64,000 bases of DNA from Nymphaea colorata (taxonomy: Eukaryota; Streptophyta; Magnoliopsida; Nymphaeales; Nymphaeaceae), in contig NC_045139.1 of assembly GCF_008831285.2 (NCBI RefSeq), positions 1,532,204 through 1,596,203 on the forward strand, read 5' to 3'. A program made the position numbers and the translations under genes. How positions within the stretch are numbered: the stretch's first letter is position 1; each line of letters starts with the position of its first letter. Shown piece after piece: positions 24,001 to 35,719 of the stretch. The notes below the pieces were generated by a model. That model did not search any database, was not told the DNA's origin, and saw only the letters and a program-made list of their open reading frames with translations.

Positions 24001-25200
24001 GCTGATAATTTTGGAATATATAAAACTTGGGATTTCTGCCTAAGAACCTAGTCTCTCCATATCTTTCAGAGTAATGAGTGATCAATCAGTTGTAAAAACA
24101 GGTCGTTTTTTTTTGTTTTGTTTAGATTGATCAGTTTGGTTGAGTCGCTAGACATATGATCTATAGCCCCTGTGTCAATGACCCATGTAGAACGATTTAA
24201 AGTAGCAGTAAGAGTAAAATTGTTACCTTCAGAGTTGCTGACAGGCTAGGATGACATTAGATTGGTTTTTTGAAAGAATTTTTCAAGGTCCTCTTGGTGA
24301 CGAAGTTGGCTGAATCAGAGTTGAAGGAGGATGTTGCCTTATCTCTTGTAGGTCTTCCAACCAACTCCCAGCATTTTTCACCGGTGTGACTAGATTGCTT
24401 GTAGTGAGTGCATCTAAATTTATTTATTTCTTTTTTATTACTGAAATTGTCATTTGGGAGTTTGTTGGAGTTTGGGAGTTTCTATTCCCCTTTAGCAGAA
24501 TCGGCTTGAGCTACGTATACCATTTTTTCTTTGCTTCCTTCTGAAATGTCAGTTCTAGTATTGGAGTTCATAACTTATCTTCGTGTAGCCTCCCTTGACA
24601 TTGTTCAAGTTAGGAAGAGGAGTACTGTTAAGGATTTGACTTCTAATACCCTCATATTCAGCTCCTAATCCCATCAACAACTTAAAATTTTTGTCTTCCT
24701 CAAATTGATTTTTGTATGTATCAGGATCAGTTGTAGAAGTTCATCAAACCTACTTCTGAGTTCACCTATGTAGAGATTTAGCAGTTTGTCGCCCTTCATA
24801 AGATTGGCGATCTCGACTTGAATCTAATAAACTTGTGCTAGATTGTTTTGTTCATAAAATAGTTGCTTTAACTCATCCCAAATCTCCTTTGCAGTTTCTT
24901 GATACAAGAACAGATTTGCTACATGGAGTTCATCAGCCATGACATCACCGTATCGTTTTTTGATTGCCAATCATCGAATTTGGGATTTGAACTGTCTACA
25001 GGACTGGTCTTCCCATTTATGTATCCAATCTTGGTCCGACTGCTTAAAAACAATCAAGCCGTCTTTGCCCAACTCAAGTAGTTGGCACCATCCAAGAGAG
25101 TATTGGTGATTTTCAGAGGTTGGTTACCTTGCTCGTTGTTGTTGGAGTGTCTTTAGTTTTCTGTGATACCTTGTCTTTCATGGCTTGCACGTTGATCACT
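21010..25200 (-). pseudogene. Copia-2 gag-pol, broken
   Basis: From high to low coordinates the recognisable blocks are: gag remnants at about 24250-25200 with many stops; protease WVIDTGAIDHMS near 24150; the pre-integrase zinc region at 23669-23866; and an integrase core at about 23300-23620 (YVSFIDD and DNGGE present). In the core, the usual catalytic Glu of the NGVAERKN-type motif reads Lys (NGFAKQKK). The integrase tail is at 22523-23122. Reverse transcriptase is at 21392-22213 (ALYGLKQSPRAWF, YVDDIIMTGDD) running into RNase H (YTDADW). The RNase H end is at 21035-21238 ([11 protein letters not shown]). The longest uninterrupted frame is the 273-codon reverse transcriptase. It is not functional as a whole. 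Confidence 0.88.
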
Positions 25201-25303
25201 TGATAAGAGATGAATGTAGGAGGGCTGCACAATAACAGAAAAGAAAGCCAAAATTGCAGAGGAGAAAAACAGTCATAGCTTCACAAAACTTGTTTTGATA
25301 CCA

Positions 25304-25622
25304 TGTTAAAAACATAAAAAAAGGCAACACAAAAGAAGGCAGCAAAAATTTACGTGGTTCAGCTTTTAGGCCTACGTCCATAGAAGAAGAAGAGAACTGG
25401 AGATTCTTTTATTCTTTTTTTACTGTAACAAATGAAGGGAGGAAGGCTTTAAACAAAGCAATTGACAATAACCAAAGTAACATTTATCTTGGCCTTCCAA
25501 AGAAAATAGGGGAGGATTGCCTTCCTTTGAAAGAGTGGTTACAAGATCTCATCGTAACTGCAAGATTTTATAGATCTTGATGATAGGTAGCATAAATCTC
25601 TTCTTCCACAAATCTCGCAACA
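25304..25622 (-). repeat. Copia-2 5' LTR (319 bp)
   Basis: It starts TGTTAAAAACATAAAAAAAG and ends CTCGCAACA, aligning throughout with 20688-21001. Immediately inside, the minus strand reads TGGTATCAAAAC (25292-25303), a Copia primer-binding site. Confidence 0.9.
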
Positions 25623-26119
25623 ATTGAAGGTACCACCATTTCCCCATAGTTATGGAAAATTAACCTAACATCATACAAATTGGAGGATGTCATGTGTTCA
25701 ACTGAGACAGTGTGATTCATATAAATAATATCGTTTTTGGAGTTCCAAATGATCTACCAAAATGTAAACAGTGAAATTCTCTAAATGGTATGTCATTTCC
25801 TTTTGTTTTTCACTCTAATTGGTCCATAGATGAGGTCTTGATTGTGTCCCTTTCTTTATAAGCGGTATTGTTTGGCATGGGTCGGCCGATGTGCTGGACA
25901 AGGGAGCAGATTGCAACAACAATCTCATCGGACATGCGCATTTTTGCTTTTCCAATGGATAAATGAATTCTTTCAAATTTTTTGATGTACTGAGTAATAG
26001 AATAGGTTCTAGTTGTTCGTCGTTCAAGAATGAATTGGCAATTTGGTTGATGAATAATGGCAGCTTCTGGTAAATCAAAGGGCAATCTCTCACATTTTGC
26101 TAGTGACAATTGCAATTAT

Positions 26120-26225
26120 ATGTCATTAGTGTTGACCATACAAAAAAATGCATGCCATTAATGCTGACCATACAAAAAAATTGCATGCCATTAATACTAA
26201 CCATACAAAAAATTGTATGTCATTC
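26120..26225. repeat. Three ~35-bp tandem repeats in LINE 3' part
   Basis: GACCATACAAAAAAATGCATG-like units recur three times with small changes (ATGCCATTAATGCTGACC, ATGCCATTAATACTAACC). Confidence 0.75.
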
Positions 26226-26810
26226 TTACTTTCAAAAAATAGTGCATATGTTTGTGACTTCAATGGGAGGCATAGACCAGGTAAGTGCATAAAAATCTTA
26301 AAACACTCGATAAAACCACATCAGGTGACTAGTAGTTTCCTCGGCACAACAACATAAAAGACATCTACTTGCAAGGTGAAAACTAGACCTTTTGAGGTTA
26401 TTTTGAGTCTGGACGCGGTCCAACAAAATGAGCCATGCAAGAGTTTTGGATCATCAAGTAGGACCTCTAGCCCAAAGGAGATTATGAGGAAACCAATTGA
26501 CACGAAGAGGTTGAAGTAATCAATATGCACGATATATAGAGAAGTGTCTTTCACAATCTCTTACTCATGAAGAAAAAAGCTCTATGAAATTCGTCTTCGA
26601 ACTGCACTTAATGAAGGTAGATATCCAAGATTTCATCAAATGAGATACTCTTCATTTATTTGGGAGTGAAAAGAAACTATGCAAATTATATTTGTGTCAC
26701 AAGGCTATCGCACAAATTCAATTGGAGTCTTGGATGAATGCCCACCACTTTAAATGAATGCCCACCACTTTAAAATAAGAGAAATATTTCTTTCCTGACA
26801 TATGAGATTC

Positions 26811-28080
26811 CTAAACCTCCACAGGCAAAATGCTGAGTAACATATTCCCAAGCCACAAGATGTTTTTTTTTGTCTCTAGGTTTGTCCCACACCACAACAA
26901 TCTTTTGAGAATATGATTGATCTCCTTTTCTACTAGTAGGGAGAGCATCGATATAAAATAAGAAGGCAGAGATGAGAACACATGCTTGATCATGGTTACC
27001 TGCATTGATTTCCAAGAAGCCAGTCTATTATTAATATTATCTATAATTGGCAACCAAGAGGGTGTCTTGATTGCTTGAACTTGAAGGGGAAGGCCCAAGT
27101 ACTCGATAGGAAGATCCACAATTTGACATTGAAAAATATGAGAGGCCACAAACTTAGTGAATGCATCAACATTGAGCAATGTAATAGACGTATTACCTTC
27201 ATTAATATCAAGACCAGATGCTATAGAGAAGATATGAATAATGCACAATGTTACCATCATTTGTTGAGAAGTTGTTTCCCTAAAGAGAATAAAGTCATAG
27301 GCATACTGAATAATCTTAGATGAGAACCCATCCACATTGATCCGTTTAAGCAATCTGCTTGCGACTGCCCTTTTAGTTAAGACAGATAAACCTTCTATTA
27401 CAATATTGAACAAGGCAAGGGATAAGAGGCAGCCTTGCCGAACTCCTCATTGTGGTATAATGGAGGGCCATCGACCTCCATTGACAACAAAGATGCCTCT
27501 AATTTGGTAAGCAACTCTTTGATCCAAGAGATATATCGTCTACCAAAATTCATATACTTCAATGCTTGAAACAAGTAAGCCCAGGATAAGCAATCAAAGG
27601 CCTTTTCTAAGTTCACTTTGAGCATAAAAAAAAGGGCGCTTTGACTTTTTCATAGAGCAGAGGCCATAACAAAAGTATGATAAATGCCTCTACCCGATAT
27701 AAATGCAAATTGATCATGCGAAATTAATTGAGGGATAAGTGGTCTAGTTCTTGCATCAATTACCTTAGCAATAATCCTTCTCAAAGCCTCCATTATGGAG
27801 ATTGGACGATAGTTTGAAATATTGTTGTCTGATCCATGCTTAGGAATAAGTGTGATTAAGTATTTATGCATATTTATGCAAAAATATTGCATGCATCTTC
27901 ATCAACTATGTCCCAATGCCATTTAAAGAAGTCAACAAGAAAACCGTCTCGTCCTGGTGCCTTGAGCTTGGACATGGCACTAATAGCTGAAAGAATTTTT
28001 GTGGGGGCAAATGAAATTTGCAATGCTTGTGCCTGAGAGGGAGGTAGAGTATGAAAGTCAGATGGACCAAGAATGCACAT
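26811..28080 (-). pseudogene. LINE reverse transcriptase, broken, catalytic YADD altered
   Basis: From high to low coordinates: APGRDGF (about 27940), ISNYRPISIMEALRRIIAKV (about 27780), KVNLEKAFDCLSW (about 27600), and then the palm motif, which reads YAYDFILF at about 27300 where plant LINEs have YADD. The first catalytic Asp position is Tyr. The downstream part (SHIFQCQIVDLPIEYLGLPL and RLASWKS) is standard for this family. Frame breaks occur between the blocks. Confidence 0.87.
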
Positions 28081-28258
28081 TTCTGAATCTTGTCATGCAT
28101 ACAGTTGCATAAAAAAATTGGTTGCAGCCTCTAATAGCTCCTGTTGTTGATAAGTTATCCCTGCAATGTGAAGAGAAGTAATACAAGAAACACGATATCT
28201 TTCAGAAGCAAACTGATGAAAGAAAGAATTGTTGTTGTCGCCCAATGACAACCAAGAA

Positions 28259-28318
28259 ACACGCGATCTTTACTTCCATCGAACCCCATCACGCGATCTT
28301 TGCTTCTATCGAACCTCA
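28259..28318. repeat. 30-bp tandem duplication in LINE
   Basis: CACGCGATCTTTACTTCCAT and the following bases are repeated with three substitutions. It lies between the endonuclease and reverse transcriptase of the LINE. Confidence 0.75.
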
Positions 28319-28668
28319 TCACCAGATCTCCATTCTGCAATTAAGCTGGCAAGCTCATTGATTTTATCTCTAATCTCTAATTGCTCACTATAAAAAGCTA
28401 GAAGTGTAACATTGGACAGATGCGATAGTTTATGCTCCTAAGACTTGGTGTTATCAAATTTGGCCACTTTATATTCAACCAACCACAACCTGATATCAGA
28501 CGCGAGTCTTCTGAGTTTCTTACAAACATTAATGGTGATTCTTTCGTGTAAAAACGAAGTTGAAGGAAGAACCCTCAACCAACTATTCTTGACAATATCT
28601 TTAAACTGGAAAATGGTATTCCACCAACACTCATAAGTGAAGGGTCTCGCTCTAAGAAAACTAGAGCT

Positions 28669-29456
28669 CTAGGAGAGAACGACGGCTCCATGGTCTGAAA
28701 TAGAACGAACATGAGAAGACACTGCAATGTTTGGGAGGAGCTGCAAAACATCTGGGCTGACAAGTACTCGGTCAAGAATTTGCATGCAAGGGAGCATCCT
28801 ATTGTTAGACCATGTGTATGCCTCACCAGAATGTGAGAGTGCGCAGAGGCCATGCTGTTGCACAAAGTGCTGAAACAAGTGAATATAGGGTTTCATGTTG
28901 ACTGGCTGGCTTGATGCACTAGTATGAAGAGGACAATTAAAGTCCCCTGCAAGGTTGTGGGGAAGTTCTGAGGATGCCAAGATGCACGACAGATCGACCC
29001 ATAATAAGCGTCCGTTAGTTGATGTTGTTGGTCCATAGATGAAGGAGAAAACCACCCATGTATCAATGAAATACAACTTAGCCCAAAGAGATATGGAGAA
29101 AGACCCAATATTGAATACTTCCACTGGGATGCCCGTATGCTATAGAATTAAAATCCCCCTCGACCCCAATAGCGGGTCCAAATGAAGTGCACGGTAGACA
29201 TAGTAACACATTCCATTTTTGTTTCTAAAACCGCAACAAAGTGTGGTTGAAGTTGTCTAATATAATTTGCTAAGAACAATCTCTTTTTATAGGAGATGAG
29301 TCCCCGGACATTCCAAATCGAAGACTTCATTGCAAATGGTCCATGTAAATCTGAGGTCGCTTGGCATGCGAAAATTGCCAAGGAGATCTGTTTACCCGAG
29401 TGATTTATATGGTCCTTCTTAAACTGTTTGTTTTCTTTGAAGCTTTGTCCGCACAC
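28669..29456 (-). pseudogene. LINE endonuclease domain (EEP family), broken
   Basis: The minus strand reads SSIWNVRGL and LETKM (about 29200-29340), the start of an apurinic-type endonuclease. A second frame at 28669-29124 has AGDFNCPLH, then RVLVSP and ISDHGAVVLS, the conserved later blocks including the catalytic SDH. A frame break lies between the two parts. Confidence 0.85.
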
Positions 29457-29989
29457 TCCAAAAGTTAAAGAGTCAATGATTGCACTTGAGAATGAGTAAC
29501 AGACAATTGGAGGTAGTTAATGACATCCATCAGGAGGCAACCAAGGATCTCTCTGAGGGAATCAGGAGAGGTAGAAATGCATGGTGAATACGATGTCGTA
29601 TTGGAGCTTTGGGGAACGAAATTGGCTGCATCTTGAGAGGGGTGGGATGATGAACAATAGGATGATGACTGCGCAGAAAGCATCTTCAGGAAAAAGGTGT
29701 CGAGGGAGAAAAGATAATGAAACCCTGTTAGAAACATGAGCAGCCGAAGCGCCGTCCCTCCAATCAAATTGTACGCACGCCTGGGTTAGTATACTCTCAT
29801 TATTAAAAGACAGTGTGGCAGTACTACAAATCCTCGTAGCAATCCTTAGAGCATGTAAAGGAGTTTCGTTCACCGCCATAGGCATAGGGAAGAGAAAGTC
29901 TCCTGTTATCGGGACAGAAACGAGGTGCCTGAGAGGATTAAAAGCAGCAAACGACGTGCATGTTCGTACAAGTATCGACTGACTTGGAG

Positions 29990-30720
29990 CTAGGGGTAAT
30001 ATTTGCTAGGCGTAAGCACCATCCCAAAAGAAACGCCACCTTCATTCCTCGAGCATGTGGCAGCTGGGCAGATGGTGGAATGAGCCAGTGCGAGTGCCGT
30101 TGGTTTGAATTTGTCTAGTGGTGGCCACTGTGATGTGAGACGGCGAAGCTGTGAAGGGCTCAATGTAGCAGGTAGACCTGTCGGCGTGTAATCATCCGCC
30201 AAAGACATGGGCGACGAGCTGCAAGTGCAGCTGATGGGGACCCAAATGTCGAAAGACCAGTGTAACCTTTTGCTGAGATTCAAGCGGGCGGAGAATATGG
30301 ACCTGACTGAATGGTACCTTCTTATTCTTATTCCTGTGCTCATTTTCATAACAGCATGAAGGATATGAGCTTCCACCTAAAGGCCGAAAAACATGGAACA
30401 GGACAAAGAGATGATGCATGCTGACCACAATGAAAACAAATAAATCTCTTAGCAAGAATTTAGGTGGCGCATGCCAAGCACCACCAATCTCCAGGGCTAG
30501 CAGCATGAATGAAACAACGCTTGGATATAAAATGAAATGATGATTGCCATGGCGGCGAGGGTGACTCCCATCCTTCTCCTGGATGAAGAAACAAATAAGG
30601 GGGTTTAAGGGAAGCGATAATCCCATTATAAGACAACACCTCATGAAGAATTCCACGAACAAATACATGAACATCTGCTGCCTTTAAAGCTCCCCTCCAA
30701 ACACATCGACGCAAAAACAC
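29990..30720 (-). pseudogene. LINE ORF1 remnant with degenerate zinc knuckles
   Basis: Near 30380-30530 the minus strand reads, across one frame, a Cys/His series ending CFHCGQHASSLCPVPC. It is preceded by RCFIHAASPGDWWC, which resembles the paired CCHC knuckles of plant LINE ORF1 proteins with several zinc ligands lost. Flanking open frames are short and shifted against one another. Confidence 0.55.
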
Positions 30721-31020
30721 CCCAAGACTGGTAAAAACCCATCTGACAGCCGGAAGACAACTGAACTGGAACCCCCCATGTCCTCAGCATTCATGCCAGG
30801 CCCCAACCATTCAGATCAACTGCGAGTCTCTGCAATGCATCCTTGTTGATGGAAGGAGAGCTAGAAGCGTAAACGCCCCAGAAGCGGTCAGCGCTGCGAC
30901 GTGCTTTGATAGAGAAAATCCTGCGAATGCTATGACATCGCAGCACCGAGAGACTGCCCAGGGATCAGATGTTGAAAGAGAGAGCGAGAGGGAGGAGAGA
31001 GAGAAAGAGAGAGAAAACAG

Positions 31021-31798
31021 GCCAGTGTTATACTGTTATATATGATTGATGCCAGCATCTGTAGCTTTCTATACTTTTGGGTGAGCGAGAGGGTCAATCC
31101 CACCTTTCAAAGCGAAGCCCGCCCCCATTCCCTCTGCCTCTAGAGTCCTGAGCTGTGTCAGTGTCAGTGATAGAACGAATGGGACACCCTTCAACTTGGA
31201 TGTCGCGCCCTATCTCCTTAAGACACATGAACATAGTGCCTACAGGAATCGACGGGAATCGAACTAAAGACCCAGCTACGTTATGCCCCTAGCTTTTTAT
31301 ACTTTAAAAGAGTATTTTATGGTCTTGAAAATTTCTTATTTTTTACAGTTTTTGAAGTACAAAAATGGCATCAAACATGGTTGAAGTTTACAATGGTAAA
31401 CATCATCCGCCATAAATTATTTTACCTCAATTGCCGTCCAATAAGTTTGGTCAGTGGAGTTTAGCCTTTTTTGTGTTTAAGCAAGTCCAAGTACAAAAAA
31501 GGACTCACATATTTCAGGACAGTTTATCAGGGCTGATAACAGTATGAAGATGAAGTGTACACGAATGAGACCTAAGGAAAAATTTCAGTGCACCAGGCAT
31601 TTTTTTTTTTTTAGAAAGGTCAGCCCTTCAACGTGCATATCATATGAAATTGAATTTATTCACAATGTTTTATAAAACGTGGACGAAAGACTAGATGTAT
31701 ATGTCTTCACTGATTACGATACACGGTACACTTAACCAGTGGATGTACTCAACCTTTCACACTACTGAACTACTACAACACAGGGTGACGGCATCTAC
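31021..31798. other. Spacer right of the LINE; possible tRNA-derived SINE piece
   Basis: Mostly unremarkable. At about 31240-31300 the minus strand has GGGTCTTTAGTTCGATTCCC, which contains a B-box-like GTTCGATTC as in tRNA-derived SINEs. No A box at the proper distance and no tRNA fold is seen. Confidence 0.3.
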
Positions 31799-31914
31799 AT
31801 CTCTTAGCAATAAAGAGCTCTTTGACATCTAATTAATTAGATTGTAAGAATCTATCATCTCTTAGCAATAAAGAGCTCTTTGACACCTAATTAATTAGAT
31901 TGTAAGAATCTATC
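31799..31914. repeat. 58-bp tandem duplication
   Basis: Two adjacent units, 31799-31856 and 31857-31914, are identical but for one base. Each begins ATCTCTTAGCAATAAAGAGC and ends AATCTATC. The near-identity suggests a recent event. Confidence 0.92.
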
Positions 31915-31988
31915 CAAGTTTGCTGGTTGGACTTAATCCCTTCTTAATCTCCAGTTGGTTGTTTAATATTTTCCGCTTGGATAATCTA

Positions 31989-32149
31989 TAGGGGCAAAGG
32001 TAGGTGTGGGTAATGTGTGGGCAATTGCCTACACTGAACCACAAAAAGTACTTGTAGAGTAATTTTTCTCAATTACATGTTGATGCCTCATAAAAATTTA
32101 AAATCTATTATTAGTGTCCCTGAAGTAGAAATTTTTGGCTCTGCACTTG
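31989..32149. mobile_element. Possible hAT-type MITE (copy 2, reverse orientation)
   Basis: Starts TAGGGGCAAAGG and ends GGCTCTGCACTTG. Inside, GTGTGGGCAATTGCCTACAC resembles the end segment of the copy at 55055-55234. Flanks ATAATCTA (31981-31988) and ATAAGTAA (32150-32157) match at six of eight bases. Ends are degenerate. Confidence 0.45.
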
Positions 32150-32225
32150 ATAAGTAAGGGATAATAACATTTCAAGCCCGGACATCAGTTAGGTCTCTCA
32201 GTCCTAGATTGCTTCCTCCTATATA

Positions 32226-32290
<65 letters not shown>

Positions 32291-32377
32291 CAAACTCATA
32301 TTTCCATGTCGCGACCCGATGAGATGACTTGATCAGAAAACAAAGGTGAAGATCGAGGAGATTTGAAACTGCATGCT

Positions 32378-32383
32378 TTTATT
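32378..32383 (-). terminator. Likely polyadenylation signal of gene D
   Basis: AATAAA on the minus strand, about 210 bp past the stop codon of gene D, at the same relative place as in gene C. Confidence 0.6.
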
Positions 32384-32590
32384 CAAATGCACCAACAGTA
32401 GCCGACATGCAAAAGAGTTACATAGAGCATCAGAGCTGGCAAAGAAACAGTCTCGCTAGCTAGCTACTTAAGAGGGTTGCGAATGGGTTGGATCTGGTTT
32501 GAGGATCTTGTTCAATTTGTTTGCTTGCTAGAGAATCCGGTTCGAGCCGTTAGTGGAACTAGCTGCCGCAGATCCAACCTGTTTGCGACC

Positions 32591-33424
32591 TTAGTTCCCA
32601 TTCTGAGCAAATTTGGCGTACTCCTCAGCAGAGCAGCACATGCCCCCGCACATGAACCGGCAGCCCCGACCAAATCCACCCCCAGATCCAGGCCCATATC
32701 CCCGACCAAATCCACCTCCATACCCACGCCCATATCCATATCCACCACGCCCACCTCCATAACCAGGTCCATATCCATATCCCCTGCCACCTCCGAATCC
32801 ACCACCGGGTCCACCCCAACCACCAAATTGATCAGTATGATCCGCAGAGGCAGAGCTGAAGATGGCAAACTCTTCCTCGGAACAGCACCTCTGTCCACAG
32901 AAGAATCGGCAGCCCCCAGGGCCACGGCCAAACGGGCCGCGGCCAAATGGACCGCCACCGCGTGGGCCGGGACCAAAGGGACCGCCACCGCGTGGGCCGG
33001 GACCAAACGGACCGCCACCGCGTGGGCCGGGACCAAACTGATCAGTGCCAAGTGATTTCTCATCATCAATGTTCACATTGTCATTCTTTTCTTCTGCCAT
33101 CCAAAACCCAAAAAAAAAAACAAAAAGAATGCCAATTAGAAGAGAAGATTAACAAATATGTAAGAGTACGTCAAGTTGTATATATATATATATATCACCA
33201 ACAAGTAAGATGCATGCATGGAGTTCTAGAGAGTGAACAGCTAATTAGGGTTTAGTATCATGGCCACGGAACAAGTTGAAGTCAATGAAAGAAGCATGAA
33301 GATGAGGTGAGGAAGAGGAAACCCCACCAGCCGCTGGTTTCTCTTCCATCTCGCGAGCAAGGACGTGGGAGAAGAGCAAGATGACAGCGAACGCAATGGG
33401 GAGGAAGAACCTCCGAGGCGCCAT
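32591..33424 (-). CDS. Secreted two-module Gly-rich protein with duplicated CxxxCGxxCC motif (gene D)
   Basis: Exon 1 is 33328-33424 and exon 2 is 32591-33093, giving 199 residues. The 234-bp phase-1 intron has the same donor (GCTG|GTGGGG) and acceptor (GATGGCAG) as gene C. The signal-peptide exon differs from gene C by one residue in the part I compared (AREMEEKP against ARETEEKP). Module 1 has three GPGPRGGGPF units (53-82), two PFGRG units and CRFFCGQRCCSEEEFAIF from residue 94. Module 2 has Gly-Tyr-rich repeats and CRFMCGGMCCSAEEYAKF from residue 177, ending AQNGN. Both frames are intact after duplication, which suggests both copies are maintained. It is likely a secreted wall-associated protein; function unknown. 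Confidence 0.83.
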
Positions 33425-33496
33425 GACTGGAGGAGAGGGAGCAAAGCGAAGAGAAGTAAGTACCGGAGATGGGTTTCAGGCATCACATTTTTGGTC

Positions 33497-33504
33497 TATT
33501 TATA
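33497..33504 (-). promoter_or_regulatory. TATA box of gene D
   Basis: The minus strand reads CACTATAAATAGA about 73-80 bp upstream of the ATG at 33424, identical to gene C. Confidence 0.75.
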
Positions 33505-34330
33505 GTGTTTAGCTTGATATCTCAGTAGAGAGAGCACTGAGAGAGAGAGAGAGAGTACAGTGGCAGTCCAGTATTGATTTTGTGTCGTACTCAACGTGAT
33601 CGTTTGATTTGCAGTAGTAAACTGTGGTGTGGCTTGTTGGTATGCTTCTATTAGTTTATAGGAATAATACGTGTATTATTAAGCTTATTCTCTTTCTCTA
33701 TTTGGTTGTCTGCTATTAATTTATAAGATAAGAATCTCTCTCCCTCTCTCTCACATGTGCAATTCTTTAAATAATAGGAACTTAGAAACTTTGCTAACAC
33801 GGATTAATTTATCGAGTTGCAGTTATTCAGTAGCGGCCGTGGTACTTATTGCGACACGGCCACAATGTCCAAACTTACTTTCTCTCACTCCCTGACTATT
33901 AACAGTTACAGGCTAACAAAAATAGCAATAATAATATATACAAATAATTGAGTTTATTGAAGCTGGACTTTGTGGTTTATCACTTCTCAAAAAGATCCAA
34001 TGAAACTGGAAAATTTTAAAAATGCTCTATTTTCAGAAAAAAACTTTATACAACAATGAAAGCAGAAAAAAAAAACAGCCAACAAGGGCGGAAATTAATT
34101 AAAGAACTATTGATCATTGTTCAGATTTAAGGAACTGAGAAGAAGTTGATTGTAAAACTTATTAAAGTAGTTAAATATAGTTAGTTAATAGTGCTTGCAT
34201 AATTAAAAAATAACATGTTTTTTAGTCAAATTAAAACAGAAATTAAGAATTTTATGTTTTCAAATGCATCTCTATATACTACCAAATTAGGTTGAAAGAA
34301 TTTGGATATATATATACATATAGGAAAATT
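33505..34330. other. Upstream region of gene D
   Basis: It aligns with the upstream region of gene C. It holds GA (33537-33554) and CT (33736-33752) runs. No gene is seen. Confidence 0.6.
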
Positions 34331-34560
34331 GAATGGTGACTCTAGTTTTTTAGAGTCACCCAAGCTATCTAATTTATACCATTCAATCTAACATGATGGA
34401 CAGATAAACAAAAATAAAGGAAAAAATGTTGTGGGTATTTTCATCATCTAATATTAGTTTACACATTTTCTTTCTGTTTTTCTCTCAACAATTCATGTAC
34501 TTTAGATGGACAATCTTGATTAGGTGGCTAGATGAGTCTAGATAACTAGAGTCATGGTTC
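34331..34560. mobile_element. MITE with imperfect terminal inverted repeats (copy in block D)
   Basis: Starts GAATGGTGACTCTAGTTTTT and ends with the inverse (GAACCATGACTCTAGTTATC on the minus strand). Orthologous in position to 16506-16736. Confidence 0.7.
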
Positions 34561-35719
34561 ACTCACTATAGAGCATATAAACATTGATTACATGCATATT
34601 GATCATATAAATGTGTAGATAAATTAGTTTCTCAAACAACTTCAATGTGCTAGCATTGGGGGAGCCAAAAAATTTTGGTCGGGACACTAATTCAAAAACT
34701 TCAATATCTATAGGAAATGAGTTCAAATAAGTCAAACTCATGTAACTTGAACGAGTCTGAGTTCAAGTTACACGAGCATTGACGTCCAATATCGTCCAAC
34801 TTACATCGCTCAAATAATACAATTAAAGGAGACAGACACGGGCAGACACACTTTTATGTTCTTCCTTGAATAAATAACTAACTTGATCGAGCAATATCGA
34901 ATGGAGAAATTGTTTAGTGTATGTGTATAAAAGTTCATAGTAGACACTTAGATTTAGATGGATAAAAAACAATATTTATCCCTTGATCTTTTATAAGATT
35001 GTCATCTAAGTATTATTTTACACTTTTTTGTTGCTTTTTCTCAACCACAAGTTTAGAAATGATCAAAGGAATGATTTTCTCTATCTAGCTACCATTTAAG
35101 TGTCTATAAGCTTATCTTACAAGAGAGAGAGAGAGAGAGCCGATAAAATGGAAATGTATATCAAAATTTGAGGACAAAAAGTCCCTTAGATACAAAAATC
35201 AAGAAGTCTCTTAGTTACAGTAACAAACCGCAAGAGAGAAAGAAAGAGGATGATAGAGCAAGCCATGCTGTGGTGCTCATTGACTCAGACCTAATCCCCA
35301 AAACAAAATAATCAAACTTCAGATCATCACATGCAATACCTTTTGTTTACTATTTTCACTCCGCCCTGGCCATATGCTTTGTTCAACACAAACTCAGTTA
35401 ATGAAAATCAATGATCTGTCTAACTACTATAGATTATAAAAATATGGATCCACAGAAGTCAACCACAGGGATACATTTGTTAACTGACCGTGGATCTGAG
35501 ATCTGTAGTGATTTCTGAGTAACGCATATCTCGGATCTATAACCCTCTGTAAGAGAGTAGGTTCAAAACTGGTGAAAGAGTTCCTTACTAACAAATTCCA
35601 AATGTTTGTCAAAAAAACAAGTTTTAGATATTTTTTAAAAGTTTATATAATATGGAAGCTGGGTTTATGCATAATCCCGGCTTCTTATCTTGAGAATCCA
35701 AAGGTTAACCAAGAAACCG

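Larger units (their letters stand above)
20688..25622 (-). mobile_element. Copia LTR retrotransposon (Copia-2), complete structure, decayed coding
   Basis: This is a minus-strand element with both LTRs (20688-21001 and 25304-25622), TG...CA termini, a primer-binding site at 25292-25303 and a polypurine tract at 21002-21012. Flanks GTTGA (20683-20687) and ATTGA (25623-25627) match at four of five bases, fitting an old 5-bp target duplication. Internal domains are in Copia order but interrupted by stops and frameshifts. The LTR pair shows many substitutions and small indels, so the insertion is old. Confidence 0.92.
25640..31020 (-). mobile_element. LINE (non-LTR retrotransposon), decayed
   Basis: The minus-strand domain order is that of a plant L1-type LINE: ORF1-like zinc region (29990-30720), endonuclease (28669-29456), reverse transcriptase (26811-28080) and zf-RVT tail (about 26290-26430). 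Many stops and frameshifts interrupt both frames. The ends are uncertain: I see no clear poly(A) tail on the 3' (low-coordinate) side, next to Copia-2. A CT-rich stretch near 30970-31020 may be the 5' end. Confidence 0.85.
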
